Shown piece by piece: positions 19,808 through 27,821 of a stretch of DNA of 64,000 bases. The notes beneath the pieces are model-generated. The model saw only the letters and a program-made list of their open reading frames with translations. It did no database searches and was not told the DNA's origin. Where the stretch lies: positions 54,267 through 118,266 of the forward strand of contig JBCBRY010000013.1 of the NCBI GenBank assembly GCA_039819485.1, in the 5' to 3' direction. A program made the position numbers and the translations under genes. Source of the stretch: UBA6168 sp039819485. GTDB taxonomy: Bacteria; Bacteroidota; Bacteroidia; Chitinophagales; Saprospiraceae. How positions within the stretch are numbered: position 1 is the stretch's first letter; each line of letters begins with the position of its first letter.

Positions 19808-20896
19808 TCAATAGCTCCGGTCAATCATATAGTTCGCCCATTCTATCAGCAGGTCTTTTTCATTTGAAGCAGGCAGAATATCAAGAAGCGGCAATGCCTT
19901 GTCCACATAACCTTTCGCCACCGTGTGGGCCTTGTCGACCCCGCCCAGTTTGACAATTAATTGGGTAGTGTTTTCTATTTCCGAAGGAGTAGCCTTTGAA
20001 TTGCCCAGGGTAGCCCGGATGGTTTTATTTTCTTCTTCGCTCGCATTGGAAAGTGCTTCTTTGACCAGCAGCGTTTTCTTTCCTTCCCGGATGTCGGAAC
20101 CGACGGGCTTGCCCAGTTTATTTTGCTTGCCAATCAGGCCGAGAATGTCGTCCCTCACCTGGAAGGCCGTTCCGCAAAGCGAGCAAAACTCCTTCAGTGC
20201 ATTCACCTCGGCCGTATATTCCATATTGTTCTGGCCAATCAAAGCGCCGGCCATACCGCAGAATTCGTACAGCACCCCGGTTTTCTTCCAGAGCATGTCC
20301 AGGATTTGCCCCTCCGTCAAATCGTCGATATCGTAAAACAAGCCAAACTCGACATCCAGGGTCTCGCCTTCCACGAGGGTTCGGAGCATTTCAACTTGCA
20401 GCTGTGAAATCAAATGTAAGGCCACCTCCGGCTTGACGCCCTCCTTGATCAGGTTGCGGGACAAAATAGAAATGCACCAGCCATGCTGAATGTCGCCGGT
20501 CAGGATGGCAGCGTCTTTCCCGTATTTTTCAGCCACTTCTACGGGTAGGTTGTATTTTTCCCGAGCATATTTTCCAGCCGTAACGTGGACGGTATCCACC
20601 CCTCTTCTCATGGTATCGTTATCGATAATGTCATCGTGGACCAGCGTCCAGGTATGAAACAACTCGACCGCCGCCGCCGCCGGAAGGGCCGTCCTTTTTT
20701 CACCTCCGACTGCCTGGCAACAGAGCATCAGGATGGCAGGCCTCAGCTTTTTGCCCCCTCCTTTGAGGTAACTCAGTGTACAATCTTCCAGAATGGAAGG
20801 CTTCACCCGCTGGATCGTTTTTACATCGTTGAAGAGATAATCGTTTACGAGTTTTTCGTTGGCTGATAATTCTTGAAAAAACTTGTCGTATTTCAT
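19808..20896 (-). CDS. Polyprenyl (geranylgeranyl-type) diphosphate synthase
   Basis: The 362-aa all-helical isoprenyl synthase has the substrate-binding GGGKKLRP near residue 47 and the first Asp-rich motif DDIIDND (about 91-97) with MRRG behind it. The second Asp region FQVRDDILGL (about 245) is DDILG rather than the common DDYLD. The enzyme condenses isopentenyl diphosphate with allylic diphosphates for quinone, carotenoid or membrane lipid chains. Chain length cannot be read with confidence. Several hydrophobic residues before the first motif suggest a short to medium chain product. It is probably monocistronic. Confidence 0.9.
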   Translation of the reverse strand: MKYDKFFQELSANEKLVNDYLFNDVKTIQRVKPSILEDCTLSYLKGGGKKLRPAILMLCCQAVGGEKRTALPAAAAVELFHTWTLVHDDIIDNDTMRRGVDTVHVTAGKYAREKYNLPVEVAEKYGKDAAILTGDIQHGWCISILSRNLIKEGVKPEVALHLISQLQVEMLRTLVEGETLDVEFGLFYDIDDLTEGQILDMLWKKTGVLYEFCGMAGALIGQNNMEYTAEVNALKEFCSLCGTAFQVRDDILGLIGKQNKLGKPVGSDIREGKKTLLVKEALSNASEEENKTIRATLGNSKATPSEIENTTQLIVKLGGVDKAHTVAKGYVDKALPLLDILPASNEKDLLIEWANYMIDRSY

Positions 20897-20963
20897 TAAA
20901 ATGTTGCTTTTTGTTTAACCCAAAAGAAAGACAAACCTCATTCCCGGGGAATTGTTCAGGTGG

Positions 20964-20971
20964 CAAAGCTA
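20964..20971 (-). promoter_or_regulatory. Possible -7 box of the prenyltransferase gene
   Basis: TAGCTTTG on the minus strand fits TAnnTTTG 68 bases before the ATG. The -33 element is weak. Confidence 0.35.
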
Positions 20972-21079
20972 CCTCAATGGAGCGTTTTTTATGAAATAAA
21001 TATTTGGCGTTAAGCCGCTCAATCGATGCCCAGGGTACAAAACTGTATGATTTTGAAAACCTAACAACTTTCCCATAAT

Positions 21080-22285
21080 TCAAAAGACGCGATAATATCC
21101 TGCCTTCAAATAGGCCCCTTCGGGAAAACCGACCGGGTGATCTACATCATGAAACATCTTTTCCATTATCTCGAACCGGCGTACCGAAGCTTGCATTTCT
21201 GTTTCGATTATTTTAAAAAACAGCGCTGGTTGAATCCGGCTTGAACAGGAGGCCATCATCAAAGTACCATTTTCCGCTACCAGCGGCAGGGCCAGGCGGG
21301 CCAGGCGGGCATAGCTTTTCATCGCCCCACTCACCTCACTTTCTTTCTTAGCAAACGATGGTGGATCAACGACGATGAGATCAAAGGTTTTTCCGGACCT
21401 ACGGAGTTGGGCCATGGCCTCAAAAGCATCCAGGGCGATTGTTTCATGCGCCCCTTGGTGGGCATTGAGCGAAGCGTTTTTCTTCGCCATTTCAAGTGCC
21501 TGCTTACTGATGTCAAGACTGGTGACGGAGGCGGCACCACCGGCAAGAGCATGCACCGAGAAGCCGCCTGCATAAGAAAACACATCGAGGACCGATTTGC
21601 CTGTGGCCAGTTCCCCTACCTTTTTGCGATTGTGGCGATGGTCGAGGAAAAACCCGGTTTTGTGCCCTTTGATGACATTGGCAGAAAAGCGGAGACCGTG
21701 TTCCCGAAAAATGATCTCTTCATTGGGTAGATCACCATGAATAACCTGGCCGTCATAAAACGGATTGTTTCTCCCCTCCTGGACGGGGCCGGGAGGAGGG
21801 ACAGCCCCTATCCGTTTTGCCTTTTCCTCCCCCTGCCCTCCTCCAGAGGGGGAAACGCTTCCCGCTAAATGCCTGCTCAACCGCAGCACCAAAATCTCAC
21901 AGCCTGAAACCTCCAATAATATTGGATAGACTACTTCCCAATAAGGCAACCAGATCGGCGAGTACAACTTTACCACCAGCACATGAGCGTACGCATCGGC
22001 GATGAGGCCGGGCAGTCCGTCATTTTCACCAAAAACCAGGCGGTAGCTGTTGGTGTCCGTTTCAAGGAGCGGTTGGCGTAGTGCATGTGCTGCCCGTATT
22101 TTTTCAAGAAACCACTCTTTATTCAAAGTGGCCGGTTTTCCAAAAGAGATCAATTTGATGCGGATGGGAGAAGTCGGGTCGTACAACCCAACGGCGAGCA
22201 GCTTATCTTTTTTTTGATCAAAAACAATGGCGAGATCGCCTGCCTGCCCGGGTTTGCTCTGCTTCACGATACTTCCCTCGAACAC
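21080..22285 (-). CDS. RlmI-like class I SAM-dependent rRNA methyltransferase with PUA domain
   Basis: The product has an N-terminal PUA-like domain, an EEHUD-like linker and a C-terminal Rossmann methyltransferase with VLDVFSYAGGFSVHALAGGA (SAM loop), SLDISKQALEMAKKNA and the catalytic-loop region VVDPPSFAKKES. The family makes 5-methylcytosine in 23S rRNA. The given end is the first GTG in frame, but it lies inside the conserved PUA motif HPWVFEGS. The frame stays open to 22411 and encodes IAIKVKPAAERSIRQGHPW just upstream, so translation must begin earlier. Only ATT/ATC/ATA codons are available there (for example ATT at 22354). A 30-residue Gly/Pro-rich insertion (SVSPSGGGQGEEKAKRIG and onward) is encoded by a dispersed repeat at 21765-21862. 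Confidence 0.85.
   Translation of the reverse strand: MFEGSIVKQSKPGQAGDLAIVFDQKKDKLLAVGLYDPTSPIRIKLISFGKPATLNKEWFLEKIRAAHALRQPLLETDTNSYRLVFGENDGLPGLIADAYAHVLVVKLYSPIWLPYWEVVYPILLEVSGCEILVLRLSRHLAGSVSPSGGGQGEEKAKRIGAVPPPGPVQEGRNNPFYDGQVIHGDLPNEEIIFREHGLRFSANVIKGHKTGFFLDHRHNRKKVGELATGKSVLDVFSYAGGFSVHALAGGAASVTSLDISKQALEMAKKNASLNAHQGAHETIALDAFEAMAQLRRSGKTFDLIVVDPPSFAKKESEVSGAMKSYARLARLALPLVAENGTLMMASCSSRIQPALFFKIIETEMQASVRRFEIMEKMFHDVDHPVGFPEGAYLKAGYYRVF
21765..21862. repeat. Dispersed CCTCC/GGAGG repeat embedded in frame in the RlmI-like gene
   Basis: The segment contains CTCCCCTCCTGG, GGGAGGAGGG and TCCTCCCCCTGCCC followed by CTCCAGAGGGGGAAA. The last part recurs between genes at 27607-27641. 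It encodes a low-complexity stretch not expected in the family. Confidence 0.7.
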
Positions 22286-22375
22286 CCACGGGTGCCCCTG
22301 TCGGATGCTGCGCTCGGCGGCAGGTTTTACTTTTATGGCGATGCGGTTGATAATGAGTGAATGGTCAAAAGAGTG

Positions 22376-22424
22376 AATGAAGAATGAAGAATGAAGAATG
22401 TGAATTATTCTTCATTCTTCATTA
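22376..22424. repeat. Stop-associated palindrome, copy 1
   Basis: Runs of AATGAAG and the complementary CTTCATT around a TGAATTATT centre form a long hairpin. It starts at the trpS stop codon and ends against the RlmI-like gene. Confidence 0.75.
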
Positions 22425-23432
22425 TTAAAATCTCACATTAATGAGCCCTGCCAGCTCTTTCACCTCTTTGATCGTCTGCTGTGCTACTTTGCGAATTTCA
22501 TAAGAAGAAGCCTTGATCTGGTTTTTGACTTCCTTTTTATTGGCGAGGAGTTCTGCCTTGCGTTCCCGGAAAGGGTTGCTGATTTCAACCAAAGCTTCGC
22601 CGACGGCGGTTTTCAGATCAACGTAGCGAAGACTACCGGCTTTGTAGTCGTCCATGAGGGAAGCATGTGCTTCTGTCTTGCCACAGGCCTTCAGCAATTC
22701 AAACAAGTTGTTGATGCCAGGGCTCATTTCGCCTTCGGGCGTATCACCTGTATCCGTCACGGCTGATTTGATTTGTTTCAGAATGCGGGCCTCATCGGCA
22801 AATACATTGATATAATGCTTTTCACCTGCGCTCTTGCTCATCTTGCGGGTCGGATCAGCCGTGGAACGAATGCTTGGGGTCTCTGTGTGAAGTGTTTTGG
22901 GCAATACAAAGTATTCCTTGCCCACAACATTATTGAATCGCTGCGCAATGTTGCGGGACAGCTCCAGGTGCTGGTCCTGGTCCTTGCCAACGGGTACATA
23001 ATCTGCTTTGTAAATAAGAATATCCGCCGCTTGTAAAACGGGGTAATCGAACAGTCCGACAGAAATATAATGGTCTGTGCCCTTCTCCCGGTTCTGCGCG
23101 CTCTTGTCCTTGAACTGGGTCATTCTGGTCACTTGCCCGTAGGAGGCAAAGCAATTGAAAATCCAGCCCAGTTCCGCATGTTCTGGCACCAGCGACTGGA
23201 TAAACAGGTTTTCTGCTTTAATGCCCGTCGCCAACAGGTTGATGATCAGCGACCAGGTGTTTTCCCTTAGTTTTTTTGGCTGAAAGGACATGGTCATGGC
23301 GTGATAATCCACCACACCATAGAAGCAGTCATATTGCGATTGAAGATCCACCCAGTTCTTGACCGCCCCGAAATAATTTCCGAAATGCATGTCACCCGTT
23401 GGCTGGATACAGGAGAGGACTGTTTTTTTCAT
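22425..23432 (-). CDS. trpS: Tryptophanyl-tRNA synthetase
   Basis: The 335-aa class Ic synthetase has the HIGH-like signature TGDMHFGNYFGAV (about 12-24), the tryptophan pocket segment YPVLQAADILIY and the KMSKS loop RKMSKSAG (about 196). It charges tRNA-Trp with ATP and tryptophan. Length is that of bacterial TrpRS. Its start codon lies inside the terminal arm of a palindromic repeat (23431-23496) and another copy of the same repeat begins at its stop codon. It is in line with ridA upstream and probably cotranscribed. Confidence 0.95.
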   Translation of the reverse strand: MKKTVLSCIQPTGDMHFGNYFGAVKNWVDLQSQYDCFYGVVDYHAMTMSFQPKKLRENTWSLIINLLATGIKAENLFIQSLVPEHAELGWIFNCFASYGQVTRMTQFKDKSAQNREKGTDHYISVGLFDYPVLQAADILIYKADYVPVGKDQDQHLELSRNIAQRFNNVVGKEYFVLPKTLHTETPSIRSTADPTRKMSKSAGEKHYINVFADEARILKQIKSAVTDTGDTPEGEMSPGINNLFELLKACGKTEAHASLMDDYKAGSLRYVDLKTAVGEALVEISNPFRERKAELLANKKEVKNQIKASSYEIRKVAQQTIKEVKELAGLINVRF

Positions 23433-23496
23433 AATGAAGAAAGAAGAGTGAAGAATGAAGAATGTGAATTATTTTTCATTTTTCATTCTTCATTAT
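23431..23496. repeat. Stop-associated palindrome, copy 2 (between ridA and trpS)
   Basis: ATAATGAAGA at one end and TCTTCATTAT at the other, with internal GAATGAAGAATG units. One arm contains the ridA stop codon and the other the trpS start codon. Confidence 0.75.
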
Positions 23497-23876
23497 TTTA
23501 CGGCGGCGATCACCGATATTTCGATATTGACAAATTTGGGCAGGTTGGCTACTTCGACCAGTTCACGGGCCGGAGCCCATTCGGGACTAAAGTATTCAGC
23601 GTACACTGCATTGATCTGGGCGTACTGGTGCATGTCTTTGACGAAAACACTTACCTTGAGCACATCCTGGTACGTGGCACCTGCTGCTGTCAGAATACCA
23701 CCAACGTTTTTTAGTACCTGATGAGTTTCCTCTTCGATGCTGTTTTGTACCAGTTCACCAGTAGCGGGGTCAATGGCAATCTGACCGGAAGCATAAAGCA
23801 CCCCGTTGTGGACCACGGCCTGATTGTAAGGACCGATGGCTCCAGGGGCTTTATCGGTCGAGATAATTTTTTTCAT
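23493..23876 (-). CDS. ridA: RidA family 2-iminobutanoate/2-iminopropanoate deaminase
   Basis: The 127-aa single-domain protein has the RidA layout: APGAIGPYNQAV, YASGQIAIDP, the arginine-containing SPEWAPARELVEV and the C-terminal VNIEISVIA with the conserved Glu. RidA trimers hydrolyse reactive enamine/imine intermediates released by PLP enzymes in the cytoplasm. The stop codon lies in the arm of a dispersed palindrome shared with the trpS start. A second RidA-family member, an exported one, lies at 55226. Confidence 0.92.
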   Translation of the reverse strand: MKKIISTDKAPGAIGPYNQAVVHNGVLYASGQIAIDPATGELVQNSIEEETHQVLKNVGGILTAAGATYQDVLKVSVFVKDMHQYAQINAVYAEYFSPEWAPARELVEVANLPKFVNIEISVIAAVK

Positions 23877-23898
23877 TTTTATCTGATTGGAGTATTCT

Positions 23899-23961
23899 GG
23901 TTACATGATGTTTGATCTTTAATTCCGATCAGACGGTCAAAAATCAAACATCATGTAATCC
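23899..23961. terminator. Long inverted repeat between rpmF and ridA
   Basis: GGTTACATGATGTTTGAT pairs with ATCAAACATCATGTAATCC, giving 18-19 bp arms with a 25-base loop. It is probably the rpmF transcript end or a processing hairpin. Confidence 0.5.
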
Positions 23962-24073
23962 GAAACCATAAATCATTCTAAACACGAGAAGCCCCACATC
24001 CTTTTTGTTGCGATGGGAGCTTCCATATTTTTTTGAAAAACAGGCATAATGCCTATTGCACTGATTGCCCGTT

Positions 24074-24271
24074 CTAATCGTCGTATTCTTCTGCTTTCAC
24101 GAGGATACGCCCCCGGTAGCGCATGTTGCCTTCATCATCATAATAGGCCCGGTGCTGCAAGTGAGCCTCACCGGTCACTTTACAGGTTGATACATTAGGT
24201 ACTACCGCTTTGTAATGAGTACGGCGGGCACGCTTCCGGCGCTTCGAAGTCCTTGTCCTTGGATTTGCCAT
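24074..24271 (-). CDS. rpmF: 50S ribosomal protein L32
   Basis: The 65-aa basic protein starts MANPRTRTSKRRKRARRTHYK, written here as the usual L32 N-terminus, and has the typical TCKVTGEAHLQHRAYYDDEG centre. Only one Cys of the zinc-type L32 pattern is retained, as in many zinc-independent L32 forms. It lies directly downstream of yceD, the conserved arrangement in bacteria, with a long hairpin in between. Confidence 0.95.
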   Translation of the reverse strand: MANPRTRTSKRRKRARRTHYKAVVPNVSTCKVTGEAHLQHRAYYDDEGNMRYRGRILVKAEEYDD

Positions 24272-24285
24272 TTTACAAAAATATT

Positions 24286-24363
24286 AATGGTTGAACGGCC
24301 GAATGGCTGAACGCTTGAGTGGTTATTTTGATAGTCACTCAAGCGTTCAGCCATTCAACCATT
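24286..24363. promoter_or_regulatory. 19-bp perfect hairpin between yceD and rpmF
   Basis: ATGGCTGAACGCTTGAGTG (24303-24321) and its exact complement (24336-24354) flank a 14-base loop. An outer 9-bp pair AATGGTTGA/TCAACCATT extends the stem over an 8-base bulge. Probably an attenuator or mRNA processing site within the operon. Confidence 0.6.
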
Positions 24364-24372
24364 TAATTTAAT

Positions 24373-24897
24373 TCAATTTTCAAAATTAAAATCTTTCAAT
24401 GCATCCCGGAACGGGTTGGAAGTCGGTTGGCCATCGGTCCTGTCATCACTTCCTTCGTTCAGGTATTTGAGCATTTCGGGGTTGCAATTGTCTCCGGCGT
24501 CATCATGGGTCTTGGTAATCGGTACTGCGAGGTTGATGAATTCGTAAATATATTTAGCGACATTCAGCTCCTGGGTGCCTTTTACGATAAAGACCACATC
24601 GGCGTCTTCCCACGGCTCTTCATCGAATTTTACCATCAAAGACTGCCGGTCTGCAACGGGCAGGTGAAAAGGGTCGAGGCAACGGTCGCAGGTCACTTCG
24701 ACTTTTCCATTGAAAGAAAACAGCAGGACGTACATGTCTTCCCGCTTGTCGAAATCCAGGTGGACGCTGACTTCACCATTTTTGATGGGCGATGCTTCAA
24801 AGGCCTCGAAGAATTCTTTTTCGATATTAAAATCATACCCGTGGAGACCATTGCGCAATCCCAAAACGGGGATTGAAAACTGGTCTAAAGCGTTCAT
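24373..24897 (-). CDS. yceD: YceD/DUF177 family protein (23S rRNA accumulation)
   Basis: The 174-aa product contains the DUF177 signature VTCDRCLDPFHLPV, with the paired Cys of CxxC, and a C-terminal acidic region. YceD is required for normal 23S rRNA accumulation in E. coli and maize and is nearly always next to rpmF, as here. The frame is open upstream to a TTG at 24927, but a consensus -7 box at 24925-24932 puts the transcript start below that codon. The ATG giving MNALDQFSIPVLGL is therefore taken as start. Confidence 0.88.
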   Translation of the reverse strand: MNALDQFSIPVLGLRNGLHGYDFNIEKEFFEAFEASPIKNGEVSVHLDFDKREDMYVLLFSFNGKVEVTCDRCLDPFHLPVADRQSLMVKFDEEPWEDADVVFIVKGTQELNVAKYIYEFINLAVPITKTHDDAGDNCNPEMLKYLNEGSDDRTDGQPTSNPFRDALKDFNFEN

Positions 24898-24924
24898 TTT
24901 AAAGAACTTTTTTAAAAAGGGCTG

Positions 24925-24932
24925 CAAAGGTA
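24925..24932 (-). promoter_or_regulatory. -7 promoter box of yceD-rpmF
   Basis: TACCTTTG on the minus strand is a perfect TAnnTTTG match 28 bases before the ATG. A TTT lies about 20 bases upstream. Confidence 0.55.
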
Positions 24933-25276
24933 ATAAATTGTTTGGATGGTTGAAATGGTTTACTGGTTTAAATGGTTGGATTGCTTTGCTTTTTTGATGA
25001 TCAGAAAGGGGGAAAAGGTGGAAAAAGTTTCAACGAAACTGGCTTTCGCCGTCATATCAAACATTTAAACCTATACGATAGGAGCTTGCCCGGGCGCATT
25101 GGGCCAAGCACGTGTGACCAAAAACATTCAACACCTGCACAAAATGCAGACGGGCAATCGTGTCGTCGTCTTCCGGAGGATTGCTCTTCCCAACGGCGGC
25201 GATTACCTTTTTACCCCCTTGCTTTTTGTTAAAAAACAGCCCGTGCAAGTGTGCAAAACTTCCCCCAACACTTTTT

Positions 25277-25306
25277 TTGCACAATCCTTTGAATTACATA
25301 CCTTTG
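25277..25306 (+). promoter_or_regulatory. Consensus Bacteroidota promoter of the OmpA-like gene
   Basis: TTG at 25277-25279, a 19-base spacer and TACCTTTG at 25299-25306. The predicted transcript start near 25313 excludes any start codon before that point. Confidence 0.7.
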
Positions 25307-25387
25307 ACCATCAACGGCTTACGAATGCAGCAGGGAAACATAACGACTTCCGTACGCCGATTACCATCAACCGTCAAAACAACTTCT

Positions 25388-26269
25388 ATGAGGACTTTTA
25401 CCATTGGCTTTTTGGTATTTCTTGCCTTCGCCTTGTTTTCTCGCTGGTACTATGTATGCAAAATCTTGAACAAATGTGGTGACGAACCAGTCGCTACCCG
25501 CCCCATGACGCTGTCTTTTAAAGACGGGGAGCAGGTGATCCTGGAAGGATACGAACAGTTTGGTTTTGCACCCAAGAGCATTGCGGCGGATACCTCAGCC
25601 AACAATGTGCAGTTTTTGGGAAAAGTGGCGGAATACCTCCAGCAAAACCCAACCCGAAAAATCATCCTGACCGGCCGCTACCTCGAAAGTGAAAAAACGG
25701 CCCCATCAGGTGTTTTTGAAAATATCGGCATTGCCAGGGCCGCCTACATTGGAAGGATATTAGAAAAAATGGGCGTGGAGGAAGGGCGGATTTCCATCGA
25801 CTATGAATTGGTCAGGGGCGAGGGTTTAAGCGAGCCCATTTCGTTTTCGCTCCTTTCCGGGGCACCAGAGAAATACGAAAACCTGGCCTACCGGTTTGAA
25901 GACAATACTTTTTCCGACGCCAATTTCGCTTTTAAATCAGCCGAGTTCCGGCCGGGCGTCCAGTGTGTACTCTATGCGGATTCTGTCAAGAGTTTTTTGT
26001 CAAAAAACACGGAGAAGATGTTGTCGATCATCGGCCATACAGATAGTATCGACACCGAGAAAATCAATTACAACCTCGGATTGAAAAGGGCGGAAAGTGC
26101 AGCCCAATATTTTCGGGAGCTGGGCGTCAAGGCAGAAATAAAAACCTCCTCGATGGGCGAAACCCAGCCCGTTGCCCCAAACTCCAAACCCGACGGCTCC
26201 GACAACCCGGAAGGACGCCAGAAGAACCGTCGCGTTAATTTTAAGATCATTGATAAAGTTTTAGAATAA
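25388..26269 (+). CDS. Membrane-anchored OmpA-like peptidoglycan-binding protein
   Basis: From the ATG at 25388 the 293-aa product starts with an N-terminal hydrophobic anchor (FTIGFLVFLAFALF). A first OmpA-like or related module follows (about 45-150), then a C-terminal OmpA domain with IIGHTDSIDTEKINYNLGLKR and NRRVNFKI. OmpA domains bind peptidoglycan in the periplasm. The open frame begins at 25160, but a consensus promoter at 25277-25306 makes the upstream starts impossible; an ATG at 25325 is the only alternative. A stop-associated palindrome separates it from the next gene, and the two are probably cotranscribed. Confidence 0.82.
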   Translation: MRTFTIGFLVFLAFALFSRWYYVCKILNKCGDEPVATRPMTLSFKDGEQVILEGYEQFGFAPKSIAADTSANNVQFLGKVAEYLQQNPTRKIILTGRYLESEKTAPSGVFENIGIARAAYIGRILEKMGVEEGRISIDYELVRGEGLSEPISFSLLSGAPEKYENLAYRFEDNTFSDANFAFKSAEFRPGVQCVLYADSVKSFLSKNTEKMLSIIGHTDSIDTEKINYNLGLKRAESAAQYFRELGVKAEIKTSSMGETQPVAPNSKPDGSDNPEGRQKNRRVNFKIIDKVLE

Positions 26270-26320
26270 TGAAAAATGAAAAAGATATTCTTCATTTTTC
26301 ACTATTCATTCTTCATTAAT
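26266..26320. repeat. Stop-associated palindrome, copy 3
   Basis: Begins at the OmpA-like gene's TAA with TAATGAAAAATGAAA and ends CATTCTTCATTAAT, six bases before the next ATG. It is the same type as copies 1 and 2. Confidence 0.7.
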
Positions 26321-26325
26321 TAAAT

Positions 26326-27552
26326 ATGGATACGTTTTTTACAGACTTCACAAGTGCAGAGAGCATTTATATCATGTTGGTCGCCCTGGGCGGATTTCTA
26401 ATTGGGTTCATCGTAGCATGGCTGCTGTGGCGGAGCAAGGCCAAAGAATTTGAGGCAGAAGCTGCCAAATGGAAAAAGAGCTACGACGACCTGCTGCTCC
26501 AGTACAACGAGCAAAAGGAAGAATTGGAACTCAAAGAAGCTGACCTGGTCAAAGCCCAGCGGGAAGCCAAGGAGGCCATCGAAATTGCCAAATCGCTGGA
26601 AGCAGACAAAGACCGTTGGCAGGCCGACCTGGATGCAGCCATTCAGGACTCCGTCAATGCGCGGGCCAGCGTTGGTTCCTACCAAACGACCATCGAAGAT
26701 CTCAACAACCAGATCATCGGGCTGAAGGCGCTGAATGCCGACCTGACTGCTGCTGCCGGCAGCAGCAATGGAGATGGCAATGAAGAAGCGCTCCAGATAC
26801 AAATCAATGAACTGGAGACGGAAAAAAACTCGCTGCAATCACAACTGGAACTGGCCCAGCTGGAACTGGAAAAGGCCAAAAGTGACCTGGCATTTGCAGG
26901 AAGTCCCCGAGAAGTTGTGAACAACGGAAACGATATTTTTGCAGCGGCTCCCGAAAAAACAGATGTTGACAAGGGCGAAACCACGACCCTCTCCGCTGTA
27001 GCTGCCCGTGACGAAGTGAAAGCCGCCATCGGGACCACCATCCCCGTAGCTACCGAGGCCGAGAAGGACGACCTGACTCGCATCAAGGGTATCGGCTCTT
27101 TTTTGGAAAAAAAACTGAACGGACTGGGCATCTACACTTTTGAGCAAATCAGTCAGTTCGACGCAAATATGATTGAACAAGTGACGGCCGCTATCGAATT
27201 CTTCCCCGGCCGTATTGAACGGGACGATTGGGTCGGGCAAGCCACTGCCCTGATCGGTACAGTAGAAGAAGTCAAAGTACCCCCCGGCATCAAACCGGAC
27301 AACCTGAAAATAGTCGAAGGGATCGGGCCCAAAATTGAAAAGCTGCTAAAAGACAACGGCATCGCCGACCTGCTGGCACTTTCAACGGCGGAAGAAAAAC
27401 GGCTAAGGGAAATCCTTTTCGAAGCTGGCAGCCGCTACCGTATCCACGATCCGACTTCCTGGCCCGGACAGGCCGCCCTGGCCGTCGCCGGCAAGATGGA
27501 CGAGCTGACCGCCTTGCAGGACCGATTGAAAGGAGGACGGGACGTGGGGTGA
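26326..27552 (+). CDS. Membrane-anchored coiled-coil protein with two helix-hairpin-helix domains
   Basis: The 408-aa protein has one transmembrane segment (about 14-36, IMLVALGGFLIGFIVAWLLW), a long coiled coil (about 37-195) and a linker. Two tandem helix-hairpin-helix modules follow: LTRIKGIGSFLEKKLNGLGI (about 245) and LKIVEGIGPKIEKLLKDNGI (about 327). Such C-terminal domains resemble the flap-endonuclease-like HhH domains (COG3743) fused to membrane helices in many bacteria. A role in anchoring DNA or another partner to the membrane is an inference. It lies behind an OmpA-like protein, so it may be part of an envelope assembly. Confidence 0.75.
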   Translation: MDTFFTDFTSAESIYIMLVALGGFLIGFIVAWLLWRSKAKEFEAEAAKWKKSYDDLLLQYNEQKEELELKEADLVKAQREAKEAIEIAKSLEADKDRWQADLDAAIQDSVNARASVGSYQTTIEDLNNQIIGLKALNADLTAAAGSSNGDGNEEALQIQINELETEKNSLQSQLELAQLELEKAKSDLAFAGSPREVVNNGNDIFAAAPEKTDVDKGETTTLSAVAARDEVKAAIGTTIPVATEAEKDDLTRIKGIGSFLEKKLNGLGIYTFEQISQFDANMIEQVTAAIEFFPGRIERDDWVGQATALIGTVEEVKVPPGIKPDNLKIVEGIGPKIEKLLKDNGIADLLALSTAEEKRLREILFEAGSRYRIHDPTSWPGQAALAVAGKMDELTALQDRLKGGRDVG

Positions 27553-27606
27553 TTTATAACTGGTAATTGGGCAAAGGGCAAAACTTATATTAATAAACTA
27601 CGAGTA

Positions 27607-27641
27607 CCATCCTCCCCCTGCCCCCTCCAAAGGAGGAAAAA
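27607..27641. repeat. Intergenic copy of the CCTCC/GGAGG repeat
   Basis: CATCCTCCCCCTGCCCC then CTCCAAAGGAGGAAA. It matches the element inside the RlmI-like gene at 21826-21856 with few changes. Confidence 0.7.
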
Positions 27642-27662
27642 GAGGATTTTCAGGCTCAAACT

Positions 27663-27712
27663 ATTTTGATCACCCGTCCTGTATTCAGAATAACAGGACA
27701 GGTGATCAAAAT
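27663..27712. terminator. 20-bp near-perfect inverted repeat
   Basis: ATTTTGATCACCCGTCCTGT pairs with ACAGGACAGGTGATCAAAAT with one mismatch and a 10-base loop, between convergent genes. It is a likely bidirectional terminator. Confidence 0.6.
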
Positions 27713-27723
27713 AATGCACAAGT

Positions 27724-27806
27724 AAAAATGACACTTTTAGCTTGGCAAATGCTTGGTTTCTAAGCCAAAAAACATTTTTCAGGCAAAGGAAAAGTGTCAT
27801 TTTTTT
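27724..27806 (+). repeat. Dispersed 3'-end element (TGACACTTTT family), copy 1
   Basis: Terminal arms AAAATGACACTTTT and AAAAGTGTCATTTT flank a conserved interior (GGCAAATGCTTGGTTTC, TTCAGGCAAAGG). Interior and arms recur at 35638 and, inverted, at 42160. Confidence 0.8.
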
Positions 27807-27821
27807 TGAACAGCCACTTAC

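Noticed and set aside
25160..25387. N-terminal extension of the OmpA-like protein
   Set aside because: A consensus promoter lies inside it, and the membrane anchor begins right at the ATG at 25388.
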